Source: Yersinia aleksiciae
GTDB lineage: Bacteria; Pseudomonadota; Gammaproteobacteria; Enterobacterales; Enterobacteriaceae
Direction of reading: 5' to 3'
Assembly: GCF_001047675.1 (NCBI RefSeq)
Contig: NZ_CP011975.1
Span: forward strand, 743,710-807,709
DNA length: 64,000 nt
Of this stretch, positions 29,357-39,653 are shown one piece after another. Numbering within the stretch: the first letter of the stretch is position 1; every line of letters starts with the position of its first letter. The notes below the pieces were generated by a model, which was not told the origin of the DNA, did no database searches, and saw only the letters and a program-made list of their open reading frames with translations. The translations under genes were made by a program, and so were the position numbers.

Positions 29357-29589
29357 GTTTTTCTCCACAAAAAAGCATGCGCGCAGTATTCATCTGTTGG
29401 ATTGATCGACATGCTGTTAGTCGGCATGGCGTTAACAGATGCGGGCTACTGCGAGCTAAACTGCCGCGAGCTTCACGCGGCGGCAGTAGCAATCTTGACT
29501 AATGATGAACAAACTTCCCGCCTGATTGGCGATGTGAGTTATGAGATGCAGATGTTAAACATTTAGTTTAGTTGTAAAGATTCGTCAAG

Positions 29590-29617
29590 ATTATACATCT
29601 CTCATTGTGAGGGTAAA
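29590..29617 (-). promoter_or_regulatory. Candidate promoter of the dehydrogenase operon
   Basis: On the minus strand TTTACC (29617-29612), 16 bases, then a perfect TATAAT (29595-29590), about 230 bp before the first gene. It is close to a perfect CRP site upstream, which fits activation. The rest of 29357-29589 holds only a leader region with no other feature I could support. Confidence 0.45.
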
Positions 29618-29623
29618 GCCAAA

Positions 29624-29639
29624 TGTGACGTGGATCACA
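29624..29639. promoter_or_regulatory. Perfect CRP-consensus site upstream of the dehydrogenase operon
   Basis: TGTGA-cgtgga-TCACA, both halves exact. It lies about 270 bp before the gamma-subunit start and about 48 bp upstream of the likely transcription start near 29583. guaA ends on the same strand, so the dehydrogenase operon is the only obvious target. Confidence 0.75.
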
Positions 29640-29781
29640 TCTTGTAACTATAGTGGAGAGGAATGCACCCGATCGAGTAATTCATCATCGGGATTAATGA
29701 GATGGATGAGTTAATCCTAGGGGGATTGGATCGAATTTACCGTCAAAAATTTGCGTCTTCCGTCAATCTTTATCCATCGTC

Positions 29782-29816
29782 AAAAAAAGAAAACCCCCTG
29801 CCAAGGCAGAGGGTTT
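29782..29816 (-). terminator. Terminator of guaA
   Basis: On the minus strand: stem AAACCCTCTGCC / GGCAGGGGGTTT with a two-base loop, then a T-rich run with one C interruption. It lies 36 bp after the guaA stop. Confidence 0.92.
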
Positions 29817-29851
29817 AGCTAATAAGCTAAATAGTATTCAAGAGGCGAATA

Positions 29852-31429
29852 CTATTCCCACTCGATGGTCGCTGGCGGTTTACCGCTGATATCGTAAACC
29901 ACGCGTGAGATCCCATTGACTTCATTGATGATGCGGTTTGAGACGCGGCCAAGGAACTCATACGGCAGATGCGCCCAATGTGCGGTCATGAAATCGATGG
30001 TTTCAACAGCTCGCAGTGACACAACCCAATCATATTTGCGGCCATCGCCCATCACACCAACAGAGCGAACCGGCAGGAACACGGTAAAGGCTTGGCTGAC
30101 TTTATTGTACAGATCCGCTTTATGCAGCTCTTCGATAAAGATAGCGTCGGCGCGGCGCAGTAAATCGCAGTACTCTTTTTTCACTTCGCCAAGCACACGA
30201 ACACCTAAACCAGGGCCTGGGAATGGATGGCGGTAGAGCATGTCATACGGCAGGCCCAACTCCAGACCAATTTTGCGCACTTCATCTTTAAACAGCTCTT
30301 TCAGCGGCTCTACCAGCCCAAGTTTCATCTCTTTCGGCAAGCCGCCCACATTGTGGTGAGATTTAATCACATGAGCTTTGCCGGTTGCAGATGCAGCAGA
30401 TTCAATCACGTCTGGGTAGATTGTGCCTTGCGCCAACCATTTAACTTGCTCTTGTTTGCAGGCTTCTTCGTCGAAAAGCTCAACAAAGACGCGGCCAATG
30501 ATTTTACGTTTTGCTTCAGGCTCGTCCACACCCGCCAGTGCGGAGAGGAAACGATCTTCGGCGGCAACATGGACAATATTCAGGCCGAATTTATCGCCAA
30601 ACATTTCCAGTACCTGATCCGCTTCATTCAAACGTAGCAGGCCGTTATCGACAAATACGCAAGTCAGGCGTTTGCCAATGGCGCGATGCAATAGCATTGC
30701 GGTCACAGATGAGTCAACGCCGCCAGACAGGCCGAGGATCACGTGGTCTTCGCCGATTTGCTCACGCAAACGGACAATGGCGTCTTCGATGATGGTGGCT
30801 GGCGTCCACAGCGCTTCGCAGGCACAGATGTCTAGAACAAAGCGTTCCAGCAGGCGTTGGCCCTGCTTGGTGTGAGTCACTTCTGGGTGGAACTGCACGC
30901 CATAAAAACGTTTTTCTTCGTTGGCCATAATGGCAAACGGGCAGGTATCTGTGCTGGCAACCGTAACAAAATCAGAGGGGATAGCGGTGACTTTATCGCC
31001 ATGGCTCATCCACACATCCAGCACAGATTCACCGGCTGGATTGATCGCATCTTTGATATCACGGATCAGTGCGCTATCCGTTTTAATCTCAACCTGCGCA
31101 TAACCAAACTCGCGCTGATTTGAACCTTCAACTTTGCCGCCTAGCTGCATTGCCATGGTCTGCATGCCGTAGCACACACCCAGCACCGGTACACCTGCGG
31201 TGAACACATAATCAGGCGCGCGTGGGCTGTCATGTTCAGTGGTGCTTTCAGGGCCGCCGGAAAGAATGATACCGCTTGGATTGAACTCACGGATCTGGGC
31301 TTCAGTCACGTCCCACGCCCATAATTCACAATAGACACCAATCTCACGAACACGGCGCGCCACCAGTTGAGTGTATTGCGAGCCGAAATCAAGAATAAGG
31401 ATGCGATGTTTATGGATATTTTTTGTCAT
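29852..31429 (-). CDS. guaA: GuaA, GMP synthase (glutamine-hydrolysing)
   Basis: GMP synthase, 525 residues, converting XMP to GMP with glutamine and ATP. The class-I amidotransferase domain has the nucleophile in [15 protein letters not shown] and the catalytic His-Glu pair in [11 protein letters not shown]. The ATP-pyrophosphatase domain carries the P-loop [13 protein letters not shown], and the dimerisation domain ends [11 protein letters not shown]. It is the second gene of guaBA, but 149 bp and a terminator-like hairpin separate it from guaB. Confidence 0.98.
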   Translation of the reverse strand: MTKNIHKHRILILDFGSQYTQLVARRVREIGVYCELWAWDVTEAQIREFNPSGIILSGGPESTTEHDSPRAPDYVFTAGVPVLGVCYGMQTMAMQLGGKVEGSNQREFGYAQVEIKTDSALIRDIKDAINPAGESVLDVWMSHGDKVTAIPSDFVTVASTDTCPFAIMANEEKRFYGVQFHPEVTHTKQGQRLLERFVLDICACEALWTPATIIEDAIVRLREQIGEDHVILGLSGGVDSSVTAMLLHRAIGKRLTCVFVDNGLLRLNEADQVLEMFGDKFGLNIVHVAAEDRFLSALAGVDEPEAKRKIIGRVFVELFDEEACKQEQVKWLAQGTIYPDVIESAASATGKAHVIKSHHNVGGLPKEMKLGLVEPLKELFKDEVRKIGLELGLPYDMLYRHPFPGPGLGVRVLGEVKKEYCDLLRRADAIFIEELHKADLYNKVSQAFTVFLPVRSVGVMGDGRKYDWVVSLRAVETIDFMTAHWAHLPYEFLGRVSNRIINEVNGISRVVYDISGKPPATIEWE

Positions 31430-31524
31430 GTGCGGCGTATTCCAGAAATCCCCTTATTACTTGACGTTACAGCGATATTTACTGCCTTGCTGTAATGCCA
31501 ATTAATTTGGGTATTGATATTAAA

Positions 31525-31561
31525 ATAAAAAACCGTCACCCGCCTTATAGCACGGGCGACG
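31525..31561 (-). terminator. Terminator-like hairpin between guaB and guaA
   Basis: On the minus strand CGTCGCCCG / CGGGTGACG (one G-T pair), then TTTTTTATTTTAA. It is in the guaB-guaA gap, 17 bp after the guaB stop. It should end part of the guaB transcripts, with guaA either on readthrough or its own promoter. Confidence 0.7.
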
Positions 31562-31578
31562 CTAAAAATAATCAGTGC

Positions 31579-33042
31579 TTAACCCATCCGATAATTCGGG
31601 GATTCTTTGGTGATAGTCACATCATGCACATGGCTCTCTTGAATGCCAGCACCACTGATACGGACAAACTCAGCTTTGGTGCGCAATTCATTGATGGTGC
31701 CACAACCGGTCAGCCCCATACATGAACGCAGGCCGCCCATTTGCTGATGCACGATCTCTTTCAGCAGACCTTTGTACGCCACGCGCCCTTCAATGCCTTC
31801 CGGCACTAATTTATCGGCCGCATTGTCAGTCTGGAAGTAACGGTCTGAGGAGCCTTTGGACATCGCGCCCAGCGAACCCATGCCGCGATAAGATTTGAAT
31901 GAGCGGCCCTGATACAGTTCGATTTCGCCCGGAGACTCTTCAGTACCGGCCAACATGGAACCGACCATGACACAAGAAGCGCCCGCCGCGATGGCTTTGG
32001 CAATATCACCGGAGAAACGAATACCACCATCGGCGATAACCGGGATACCGGTGCCTTCCAGCGCTTCGACGGCATCCGCAATCGCAGTAATCTGAGGAAC
32101 ACCAACACCCGTCACAATACGAGTCGTACAGATTGAGCCTGGGCCGATACCCACTTTGACTGCGCTTACACCCGCATCAGCCAGCGCTTTTGCACCAGAG
32201 CCCGTCGCAACGTTGCCGCCAACAATTTGCAGGTTAGGATATTTAGCACGGGTTTCGCGGATACGTTGCAGAACGCCTTCGGAGTGACCATGGGAGGAGT
32301 CGATCAGTAGAACATCAACGCCAGCAGCAACCAGCGCGTCGATACGCTCTTCGTTACCGGCACCGGCACCGACAGCAGCACCAACACGCAGACGACCATG
32401 CTCGTCTTTACAGGCGTTTGGCTTGCGTTCTGCTTTTTGGAAGTCTTTTACGGTGATCATGCCGCGCAGGTGGAAGCTGTCATCAACGACCAACACTTTC
32501 TCGACACGTTTTTCATGCATTTTTTGCAGCACAACTTCGCGAGTTTCGCCTTCCTTGACGGTAACCAGACGATCTTTCGGTGTCATCACCGCAGTCACAG
32601 GTTGCTCCAAGTCGGTAACGAAGCGAACGTCACGGCCAGTGATGATCCCAACCAGCTCATAATCTTCGGTCACCACCGGATAACCGGCGAAACCATTACG
32701 GGCGGTCAGCTCTTTTACTTGGCGTAGCGTGGTGGTTGGTGTAACAGTCTGTGGCTCAGTGACAACACCACTTTCATGCTTTTTCACCCGGCTAACTTCT
32801 TCAGCCTGGCGCTCAATGGACATATTTTTGTGGATGAAACCTAAACCGCCCTCTTGCGCCAGCGCAATGGCCAGACGAGCTTCGGTAACGGTATCCATCG
32901 CTGCGGAAAGCATCGGGATATTTAGGCGGATAGTTGCAGTCAGTTGAGTGCCAAGTTCCGCCGTATTAGGCAGTACTGTGGAGTGGGCTGGAACCAGGAG
33001 AACGTCGTCAAATGTTAGTGCTTCTTTCTTGATACGTAGCAT
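31579..33042 (-). CDS. guaB: GuaB, IMP dehydrogenase
   Basis: IMP dehydrogenase, 487 residues, first committed step of guanine nucleotide synthesis, IMP to XMP with NAD. The catalytic cysteine loop is [13 protein letters not shown]; two CBS domains interrupt the barrel (about residues 95-200), and the active-site flap region [13 protein letters not shown] is complete. I chose ATG 33042 ([13 protein letters not shown]) over a TTG two codons upstream; GGTGAG precedes it. It is followed by guaA and regulated, as in E. coli, probably by PurR at the site 61 bp upstream. Confidence 0.98.
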   Translation of the reverse strand: MLRIKKEALTFDDVLLVPAHSTVLPNTAELGTQLTATIRLNIPMLSAAMDTVTEARLAIALAQEGGLGFIHKNMSIERQAEEVSRVKKHESGVVTEPQTVTPTTTLRQVKELTARNGFAGYPVVTEDYELVGIITGRDVRFVTDLEQPVTAVMTPKDRLVTVKEGETREVVLQKMHEKRVEKVLVVDDSFHLRGMITVKDFQKAERKPNACKDEHGRLRVGAAVGAGAGNEERIDALVAAGVDVLLIDSSHGHSEGVLQRIRETRAKYPNLQIVGGNVATGSGAKALADAGVSAVKVGIGPGSICTTRIVTGVGVPQITAIADAVEALEGTGIPVIADGGIRFSGDIAKAIAAGASCVMVGSMLAGTEESPGEIELYQGRSFKSYRGMGSLGAMSKGSSDRYFQTDNAADKLVPEGIEGRVAYKGLLKEIVHQQMGGLRSCMGLTGCGTINELRTKAEFVRISGAGIQESHVHDVTITKESPNYRMG

Positions 33043-33102
33043 GGGCAATATCTCACCAAGGTGAATGTGAAAAGATAAAATATTGCCGTGGCATTCTACA
33101 GA

Positions 33103-33118
33103 GCGTAACCGTTTGCCT
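33103..33118 (-). promoter_or_regulatory. PurR box of guaB
   Basis: On the minus strand AGGCAAACGGTTACGC, matching the PurR consensus ANGCAANCGNTTNCNT at all fixed positions but the last. It is 61 bp before the guaB ATG, as expected for purine repression of guaBA. Confidence 0.7.
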
Positions 33119-33210
33119 CCAGTACTTTCTCATAATATTTCTTGCCAACCGATGTGAGGCAGGTAATATCGATCAATTAAGTGCTTGTTTTAAAATTTGA
33201 TCCAGGTCAC

Positions 33211-34590
33211 ATGCCACTATCTTCTGCATCAACAATTTTTACGGTCAGCCGCCTTAATCAGACGGTGCGACAGCTGCTGGAAATGGAAATGGGCCAGATT
33301 TGGCTCACTGCCGAGATCTCCAACTTCTCTCAGCCCTCGTCCGGTCACTGGTATTTCACCCTGAAAGATGATCGGGCGCAGGTGCGTTGTGCGATGTTCC
33401 GCAACACTAATCGCCGTACGACTTTCCGTCCGCAAAATGGTCAACAAGTGTTGGTTAGGGCATCGATTACGCTGTATGAGCCTCGGGGTGATTATCAATT
33501 AATCGCAGAGAGCATGCAGCCTGCCGGTGATGGATTGTTGCAACAGCAATTCGAGCAGCTCAAGCAGAAATTGGCCGCCGAAGGGCTTTTTGACCAGAGT
33601 AGTAAGCAATCACTGCCCAGCCCCGCCAGGCAAGTCGGGGTGATTACCTCCGCCAGTGGCGCAGCATTGCACGACGTTTTGCAGGTTTTACAGCGCCGAG
33701 ATCCCTCACTGCCAGTCATTATTTACCCGACAGCGGTGCAAGGTGCTGATGCGCCATTGCAGATAGTCCGCGCCATTCAACTGGCTAACCTGCGTGCCGA
33801 ATGTGATGTCTTGATTGTTGGCCGTGGTGGTGGTTCGCTGGAAGATCTGTGGAGTTTCAATGACGAGCGGGTTGCCCGCGCCATCTTTAACAGCCGTATT
33901 CCGATTGTCAGTGCTGTCGGCCATGAAACCGATGTCACTATCGCTGATTTTGTTGCCGATTTACGCGCCCCGACCCCTTCCGCTGCCGCAGAGTTGGTCA
34001 GCCGCAACCAGATTGAATTGGTCAGGCAGATACAGGGCCAGCAGCAACGGATGGAGATGGCGATGGATTACTATCTGGCACAGCGTGGGCAGCAATTCAC
34101 CCGCCTCGAACACCGGTTACAGCAACAACATCCCCATTTGCGATTGGCACGTCAGCAAACACTTCTGTTGAAGCTGCAACGCCGCTTGGAAGAGAGTGCA
34201 CAGAGCCAGATTCGCTTATTGGGCAGACGTACCGAACGGCTCCAGCAGCGCTTGGTTCAGGCTCAGCCGCAAGGGCAGATTCACCGTTACCATCAGCGGG
34301 TACAGCAGCAAGAGTATCGTTTGCGTCAAGCATTGGAGCGCCAGCTCAATGGCTATCGTCAGCGTTTTGGCATCGCCTGCTCACAATTGGAGGCCGTCAG
34401 CCCATTAGCGACGTTAGCTCGCGGCTACAGCGTTACCCAAACCCCTGCGGGCGCACTGCTCAAGACCACCAAGCAAGTACAAGCGGGCGATAAATTGACC
34501 ACCCGACTGCAAGATGGTTGGGTAGAGAGTGAAATTACCCAGATTAATGTGGCGAAGAAGCCCCGTCAGCGCAAAGCGGCAAAAGAGTAG
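33211..34590 (+). CDS. xseA: XseA, exodeoxyribonuclease VII large subunit
   Basis: Large subunit of exonuclease VII, 459 residues; with XseB it degrades single-stranded DNA from both ends to oligonucleotides. The N-terminal OB-fold covers [16 protein letters not shown] through [20 protein letters not shown]. The catalytic domain has [29 protein letters not shown] and [21 protein letters not shown] long Gln-rich coiled coil (about 290-400) follows, which wraps the small subunits. I chose ATG 33211 ([10 protein letters not shown]) over the GTG at 33181. It diverges from guaB, as in E. coli. Confidence 0.97.
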   Translation: MPLSSASTIFTVSRLNQTVRQLLEMEMGQIWLTAEISNFSQPSSGHWYFTLKDDRAQVRCAMFRNTNRRTTFRPQNGQQVLVRASITLYEPRGDYQLIAESMQPAGDGLLQQQFEQLKQKLAAEGLFDQSSKQSLPSPARQVGVITSASGAALHDVLQVLQRRDPSLPVIIYPTAVQGADAPLQIVRAIQLANLRAECDVLIVGRGGGSLEDLWSFNDERVARAIFNSRIPIVSAVGHETDVTIADFVADLRAPTPSAAAELVSRNQIELVRQIQGQQQRMEMAMDYYLAQRGQQFTRLEHRLQQQHPHLRLARQQTLLLKLQRRLEESAQSQIRLLGRRTERLQQRLVQAQPQGQIHRYHQRVQQQEYRLRQALERQLNGYRQRFGIACSQLEAVSPLATLARGYSVTQTPAGALLKTTKQVQAGDKLTTRLQDGWVESEITQINVAKKPRQRKAAKE

Positions 34591-34619
34591 CGGATCAGTT
34601 TCAGCCCATTGCCACGCTA

Positions 34620-34844
34620 TCAGGCCGTCGGCAGATAACTAAAACGAACGCGGCTTTTCGAAATCAGCCCGTGGCCCTGTTGGCAAAAATAGTCGACTGC
34701 GCCACAAGCTTTAAGCACTTGCAGCGGCTTACCGCAATCAGGGCAATCGGCCTGCTGCTGATAGTTGCCGTGGCAATTGGCGCAATGGTAGTGACCACTG
34801 ACTTCTGTCATCACTTTTTGGCAAACCGGACATAACGCATCCAT
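34620..34844 (-). CDS. yfgJ: YfgJ-family zinc-ribbon protein
   Basis: A 74-residue protein with two zinc-ribbon CxxC pairs: CPVCQ and CANCH, then CPDCGKPLQVLKACGAVDYFC with a further pair. The stretch KPLQVLKACGAVDYFCQQGHGLISK is nearly the same as in E. coli YfgJ. Function is unknown. I chose ATG 34844, preceded by GGAGAGGAAAAAATT; the longer frame to 34877 has no ribosome site. It follows the transporter gene by 33 bp, probably in one transcript, and converges on xseA. Confidence 0.88.
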   Translation of the reverse strand: MDALCPVCQKVMTEVSGHYHCANCHGNYQQQADCPDCGKPLQVLKACGAVDYFCQQGHGLISKSRVRFSYLPTA

Positions 34845-34877
34845 AATTTTTTCCTCTCCTGCGTTGCAGTTAAACAC

Positions 34878-35834
34878 TCACATCAGGCCCATCGAACGTA
34901 AGAAGTAGATCCCAAGCGCCGTGGTGAAGAATGAACCAACGGTGGTGAGCGCAATAATATTCGCCGCCAAGGTGGCATTCCCCCCCATTGCGCGGGTCAT
35001 CACATAGCTGCCTGCGGCAGTGGGTGTGGCGGAAAAGAGGAAGATAATCCCTAACGTCGCACCACGGAAACCCATCAGCACACCGCCGAAGGTCATCAGC
35101 ATAGGTACCACGAATAGTTTGGCTACCGAAGATAACGCAGCCACATTAGACGAACGGAACATCGCATGCCAATCGAGACTCGCCCCAGTGCACAACAGCG
35201 CCAGCGGGAGTGCTAACCCAGAGATATAGCTACCGGTCTGGACAATCACCGTAGGAATAGGTAATCGGGTCTGCGCATAGGCTAAACCACACAGCAAACC
35301 GATAATCAGGGGGTTAGTCACAATGCTACGTAACAAAGCCGTTTTGCTGATTTTCCCGCCCTGTCCCGCTTGCAAGCTCCGCGTGAGCGTAATCACCGAC
35401 AGCATATTAAATAATATTACTGTTACCGTCAGATACATTGACCCCAGTGCAACCCCTTCTGCACCATAAGCGGTCATGGCGAAAGCCAAACCGACAATCG
35501 CTGTATTGGCCCTAAATCCGCCCTGCACAAAGACCCCGCGCTCTTTCGGGTCTTTGACCAGCCACTTGGCGGAGAACTCAAGTAACAAGAAGGTGAGCAA
35601 AGTGCCGACGGCACCATAGATAACCAATGGCAGATTATCCATCAGGCTCACATGATTGGTGGCGACACTGAAAAACAGTAAACAAGGGAGTGCAAGATTG
35701 AAAACGACTCGGGTCGCACCATCGCAGAAGCGGTCATCCATCAGACCACTACGCCGTAACAGCACACCGAGCAGCATCATCAGTAAGTTAGGTACAGTAA
35801 CACCGAATGCGAAACTCCAAGTTTCCCATGACAT
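34878..35834 (-). CDS. AEC-family transporter (auxin efflux carrier type)
   Basis: A 318-residue inner-membrane protein with about ten transmembrane segments in two five-helix halves, for example VTVPNLLMMLLGVLL and VILFNMLSVITLTRSLQ. The conserved loop RVVFNLALPCLLFF and the second-half LPLALLCTGASLD are typical of the AEC family. Substrates in bacteria include malonate, malate and other organic acids, but cannot be read from this sequence. It has a small-gene neighbour, yfgJ, downstream and der upstream on the same strand with a terminator between. Confidence 0.9.
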   Translation of the reverse strand: MSWETWSFAFGVTVPNLLMMLLGVLLRRSGLMDDRFCDGATRVVFNLALPCLLFFSVATNHVSLMDNLPLVIYGAVGTLLTFLLLEFSAKWLVKDPKERGVFVQGGFRANTAIVGLAFAMTAYGAEGVALGSMYLTVTVILFNMLSVITLTRSLQAGQGGKISKTALLRSIVTNPLIIGLLCGLAYAQTRLPIPTVIVQTGSYISGLALPLALLCTGASLDWHAMFRSSNVAALSSVAKLFVVPMLMTFGGVLMGFRGATLGIIFLFSATPTAAGSYVMTRAMGGNATLAANIIALTTVGSFFTTALGIYFLRSMGLM

Positions 35835-35920
35835 GGCGGGTTTTCAACTCCTTTTGTCTACCGTTAAGCGACCCCAAACGGGACTTGCCAAAATGGCATC
35901 TTAGATACGGTGCACTAAAA

Positions 35921-35949
35921 AGGCAAAAAGCGCGGAATGTCCGCGCTTT
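35921..35949 (-). terminator. Terminator of der
   Basis: On the minus strand stem AAAGCGCGGA / TCCGCGCTTT, three-base loop, then TTTTTGCCTTTTT, just past the der stop. Confidence 0.9.
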
Positions 35950-35956
35950 GCTGTGG

Positions 35957-37441
35957 TTACTTGCTTTTTTTCAGGTGCGAAACCAAACGCTTACGTTTCC
36001 GCATCTGGTTCGGCGTCAAGGTATTGCGCTTACCCGCAAACGGGTTCTCGCCCTCTTTAAACTGAATGCGAATTGGCGTACCCATTACTTTCAGTGAACG
36101 CCGGAAGTAATTCATCAGGTAGCGTTTGTAAGAATCTGATAAATCCGTCACCTGATTACCATGGATAACCACAATCGGCGGGTTATAACCCCCGGCATGG
36201 GCATACTTCAGCTTCACACGACGACCACGAACCAATGGCGGTTGATGGTCTTCCTCTGCCATTTGCATAATGCGGGTTAGCAATGAAGTGCCGACTCGCT
36301 TGGTAGAGCAATCATAAGCTTCCTGTATAGATTCAAACAGGTTACCCACGCCACTGCCGTGTAAGGCAGAAATAAAGTGAATACGGGCAAAGTCAACAAA
36401 GCCAAGACGCAGGTCCAGCATATCTTTAACCTGCGTGCGCGCTTCTTCTGTCATGCCATCCCATTTGTTGACGGCAATAACAAGTGAGCGCCCACTATTC
36501 AGAATAAAGCCTAACAGCGACAGATCCTGATCCGAAATACCATCACGGGCATCAATAACCAACAGTACAACGTTGGAGTCTTCAATGGCCTGCAAGGTTT
36601 TAATGACTGAGAATTTCTCAACAGTTTCAGTCACTTTTCCGCGTTTACGTACCCCGGCGGTGTCGATCAGTACATATTCACGTTCGTCACGGGTCATCGG
36701 GATGTAGATACTGTCACGGGTGGTCCCCGGCAGGTCATACACCACCACACGATCTTCACCGAGGATGCGGTTAGTTAGTGTGGACTTACCTACGTTAGGA
36801 CGCCCGACAATAGCCAACTTGATTGGCAGAGTACGGGGATCGAAATCATCTTCTTCGTCTTCTGGAATTTCGTCTTCATCAGCTTCCTGCGCAGCCCAAT
36901 AGGCGGCATTTGCCTCTTCATCGGTCAGCTCAACTTCAGGCTCTTCGGCGTCAATGTAGGGCGCCATCACATCTTCAATCAGTTGGGTAACACCACGACC
37001 ATGAGAAGCCGCAATGGCATGTACTTCACCCAAGCCTAATGAATAGAAGTCGGCGGTAGCCGTATCTGGGTCAATACCGTCAGTTTTATTGGCAACCAAA
37101 AAGGTCGCTTTCTCACGGCTACGCAGATGTTGGGCAATGCCCTGATCCGCAGGCATCAGCCCAGCGCGCGCATCGACCATAAACAGGACGATATCGGCTT
37201 CTTCAATCGCCAATAACGATTGACCAGCCATCTTGGTTTCTACGCCATCTTCTGTGCCATCAATACCTCCGGTATCGATAACAATAAATTCATGACCCTC
37301 GACCTCGGCACGACCATATTTACGGTCACGCGTTAGCCCGGGAAAGTCCGCAACTAACGCATCACGGGTGTGCGTTAAGCGGTTAAATAGAGTGGATTTA
37401 CCCACATTCGGGCGCCCGACCAGCGCGATGACAGGTATCAT
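35957..37441 (-). CDS. der: Der (EngA), ribosome-assembly GTPase with two G domains
   Basis: Essential GTPase, 494 residues, needed for 50S ribosome assembly. Two tandem G domains each have a P-loop GRPNVGKST (near residue 8 and again near 210), DTGG / DTAG switch motifs and the base-recognition motif NKTD / NKWD. An acidic linker ([16 protein letters not shown]) joins them, and a KH-like domain with [18 protein letters not shown] forms the C-terminus. It is last of the hisS-yfgM-bamB-der cluster on this strand. Two ERIC copies lie upstream, between bamB and der. Confidence 0.98.
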   Translation of the reverse strand: MIPVIALVGRPNVGKSTLFNRLTHTRDALVADFPGLTRDRKYGRAEVEGHEFIVIDTGGIDGTEDGVETKMAGQSLLAIEEADIVLFMVDARAGLMPADQGIAQHLRSREKATFLVANKTDGIDPDTATADFYSLGLGEVHAIAASHGRGVTQLIEDVMAPYIDAEEPEVELTDEEANAAYWAAQEADEDEIPEDEEDDFDPRTLPIKLAIVGRPNVGKSTLTNRILGEDRVVVYDLPGTTRDSIYIPMTRDEREYVLIDTAGVRKRGKVTETVEKFSVIKTLQAIEDSNVVLLVIDARDGISDQDLSLLGFILNSGRSLVIAVNKWDGMTEEARTQVKDMLDLRLGFVDFARIHFISALHGSGVGNLFESIQEAYDCSTKRVGTSLLTRIMQMAEEDHQPPLVRGRRVKLKYAHAGGYNPPIVVIHGNQVTDLSDSYKRYLMNYFRRSLKVMGTPIRIQFKEGENPFAGKRNTLTPNQMRKRKRLVSHLKKSK

Positions 37442-37521
37442 TGTTGAAGCCTCATTACTTAATTTTCAAAGCGTTACAGCACTGTACCCAACTTTCAACA
37501 GCGCAGTTTTTAGAAGACAAA

Positions 37522-37544
37522 CGGCCCCTGAACATCAGGAGCCG
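37522..37544 (-). terminator. Hairpin in the bamB-der gap
   Basis: On the minus strand CGGCTCCTGA / TCAGGGGCCG with a three-base loop, then TTTGTCTTC. It lies 80 bp before der and beyond the ERIC pair. It may attenuate transcription into der, but the T run is weak. Confidence 0.45.
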
Positions 37545-37549
37545 CTTTA

Positions 37550-37797
37550 AATCCTTCGTCCTTGAAGTTGCAGCAGTGTTAGCGGCATTCACTCACCCGA
37601 ATCACTGACCGGTGTCAGCTCATCGGGATTCATTCATTTGCTGCCTTGCTGTAACGCCAATGACCTTGGATGATACCCTTCGCCCTCGATGTTGCAGCGG
37701 TGTTAGCGGCATTCACTCACCCGAATCACTGACCGGTGTCAGCTCATCGGGATTCATTCATTTGCTGCCTTGCTGTAACGCCAATGACTTTGGGTAT
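37550..37797 (-). repeat. Two tandem ERIC copies between bamB and der
   Basis: Two head-to-tail copies in minus orientation, 124-bp period, each with CCGAATCACTGACCGG...GTCAGCTCATCGGG and the ends near ATACCCTTCG and GGGTAT. The two copies differ at only a few bases. They fill most of the 385-bp gap, in an operon where the genes are normally closer. Confidence 0.93.
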
Positions 37798-37826
37798 TGG
37801 CCTGTTAAACAGGCTCTGAATCAGAA

Positions 37827-39008
37827 TTAACGGGTGAACGCGTAAACCGTGCCGCCTCTTGCCTGAACCAACAGCTTATCGCTGGCAACCACTGGCGCAC
37901 TTAAGAAGCCAGAGCTATCCACACTCTGTTGAGCGACAAAACGACCATCATCAGTATTCACCCAGTGCAGATAACCTTCGGCATCACCTACAACCAGATA
38001 GCCATTATACATCACTGGAGCGGTCAAGTTACGATGTAATAAATCGCTTTGACTCCAAAGGGTTATACCGCCATCAGTTTTCAGCGCGACAATGCGGTCA
38101 TTTTGATCGACCAGATAAATGCGACCACCGTCGACAATAATGTCGTTCACCGAGCCCATTTCACGCTTCCACAGAATTTGGCCGGAACGCAGATCCAGGG
38201 CCGTCAGGTTCCCGTTGTATGCCAGTGCATAAACCACACCATCAACCACGACTGGCGTCGTATCGACATCATTCAGGCGGTCAATTTCAGTGGTACCGGT
38301 AACTTGAGAAATACGCTGCTGCCAGATCAATTGGCCCTGTTCCATCATCACCGCACTGACGCGGCCATTGTCGCCACCGACAATCGCAGCACCGAATGCT
38401 ACCGCTGGTGCAGATTCGCCACGCAGAGACAAGGCCGGAGTATCCAGGTTTAGAGTCCACTTAATCGCGCCGTCAGATTCATTCAGCGCTTGCAGCATGC
38501 CATTTGAGGTGTGGATCAGAACCACGCCATCACTGACTACTGGGCGGGATAATGCTTCACCCGCAACCACTGTTTGCCATGCAATCTGACCATCGTCAGA
38601 GTTAAGGGCATACACCACTGCTTTCTCGCTACCAACATATACATGCGCACCTGAGGCCGTTACGCCACCAGATAACATTGCAGAACGGTTGCTGGAAAGG
38701 AAGTTGGTTTTCTCAGACAGATCGGTTTGCCAAATTTGCTTGCCGGTGTCCGCATCCATGGCTTTCACCAGACCTTTACGGTCTGCTGCGAAGACAGAAG
38801 TCCCCTGCCAGGCTGGGCGTAAATGAGAGTAATAATCACCAACACCACCACCAACGGAAGTGCTCCACACCTTAGTTGGCGTGAATTGGTTTTCAACTTT
38901 TGGCAGTGGCGACATGGTAACCACATCTTCTTCACTGTTAAACAGTGAACAACCGCTCAATAGGGCAACAGATACGAGTCCTACTAAGAGTGTTTTACGC
39001 AATTGCAT
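37827..39008 (-). CDS. bamB: BamB, outer-membrane protein assembly lipoprotein
   Basis: Lipoprotein subunit of the Bam complex, 393 residues, assisting folding of outer-membrane beta-barrels. The lipobox LLSGC places the lipidated Cys at residue 20, without an Asp at position +2, so it should go to the outer membrane. The mature part is an eight-bladed PQQ-type propeller with repeats such as TGKQIWQTDL, DGQIAWQTVV, SGQILWKREM and DGGITLWSQ. It lies 11 bp after yfgM, in the usual hisS-yfgM-bamB-der order. Confidence 0.97.
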   Translation of the reverse strand: MQLRKTLLVGLVSVALLSGCSLFNSEEDVVTMSPLPKVENQFTPTKVWSTSVGGGVGDYYSHLRPAWQGTSVFAADRKGLVKAMDADTGKQIWQTDLSEKTNFLSSNRSAMLSGGVTASGAHVYVGSEKAVVYALNSDDGQIAWQTVVAGEALSRPVVSDGVVLIHTSNGMLQALNESDGAIKWTLNLDTPALSLRGESAPAVAFGAAIVGGDNGRVSAVMMEQGQLIWQQRISQVTGTTEIDRLNDVDTTPVVVDGVVYALAYNGNLTALDLRSGQILWKREMGSVNDIIVDGGRIYLVDQNDRIVALKTDGGITLWSQSDLLHRNLTAPVMYNGYLVVGDAEGYLHWVNTDDGRFVAQQSVDSSGFLSAPVVASDKLLVQARGGTVYAFTR

Positions 39009-39019
39009 GGGAATACCCC

Positions 39020-39640
39020 TTAGCTGGACAAATTATTCAATTTCATGCGCAGCAAAGCTTGCAGCGCTTGAGAAGCATTGGATTCGACGCCTTTACTGTA
39101 AGCGGCCCGCGCACCAGGGATGTCACCCTTGCTTAATAACGCATCGCCACGGACATCTTGAGCCATCGCAGACCAGCCATCACCTTGCACTGCATCCAGC
39201 GTTTTCAACGCTTCGTCTGGTTTCTTCAATTGCAATTGCAGACGGGCAAGGCGCAAATTAATCAATGACAGTAGGTTTTCATCTTTTGTCTGACCCAGCG
39301 CCTGAGTGAGCTGCTGTGCTGCTTTATCAAACTCGCTTTGCTCAACGAAATGATGCGCCAACTCTAACCCAGCAAGTACGCCATAGTTATTTTTATTGCC
39401 CTGAACAAATTTTTCAGCAAGAGCAACACCATCAGCGCTGTTAGCTGACAAAGCATCACTGGCTTGCTGATAGGCAGAGGAGGCTTCGGTCATGGCAGTA
39501 TTCTGATGACTCTGCCAGTAACGCCAACCCACTAATGCACCAATCCCGAGCACCACACCCACGGCCAGCGCTTTACCATTCTCACTAAAGAAACGGCGCA
39601 CTGCATCAACCTGGTCATTTTCAGTGGTATAGACTTCCAC
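39020..39640 (-). CDS. yfgM: YfgM, ancillary SecYEG-associated protein
   Basis: An inner-membrane protein, 206 residues, with a single transmembrane segment (ALAVGVVLGIGALVGWRYWQ, about residues 24-43) and a periplasmic TPR-like helical domain (QQASDALSANSADGVALAEK and following repeats). In E. coli it works with PpiD at the SecYEG translocon in periplasmic chaperone functions. It lies 13 bp after hisS and 11 bp before bamB in the operon. Confidence 0.95.
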   Translation of the reverse strand: MEVYTTENDQVDAVRRFFSENGKALAVGVVLGIGALVGWRYWQSHQNTAMTEASSAYQQASDALSANSADGVALAEKFVQGNKNNYGVLAGLELAHHFVEQSEFDKAAQQLTQALGQTKDENLLSLINLRLARLQLQLKKPDEALKTLDAVQGDGWSAMAQDVRGDALLSKGDIPGARAAYSKGVESNASQALQALLRMKLNNLSS

Positions 39641-39653
39641 GGTGTCTCTCTCC

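Noticed and set aside
34097-34333. Open frames overlapping the xseA coiled coil
   Set aside because: They are shadows of repetitive Gln/Arg codons, with no family match.
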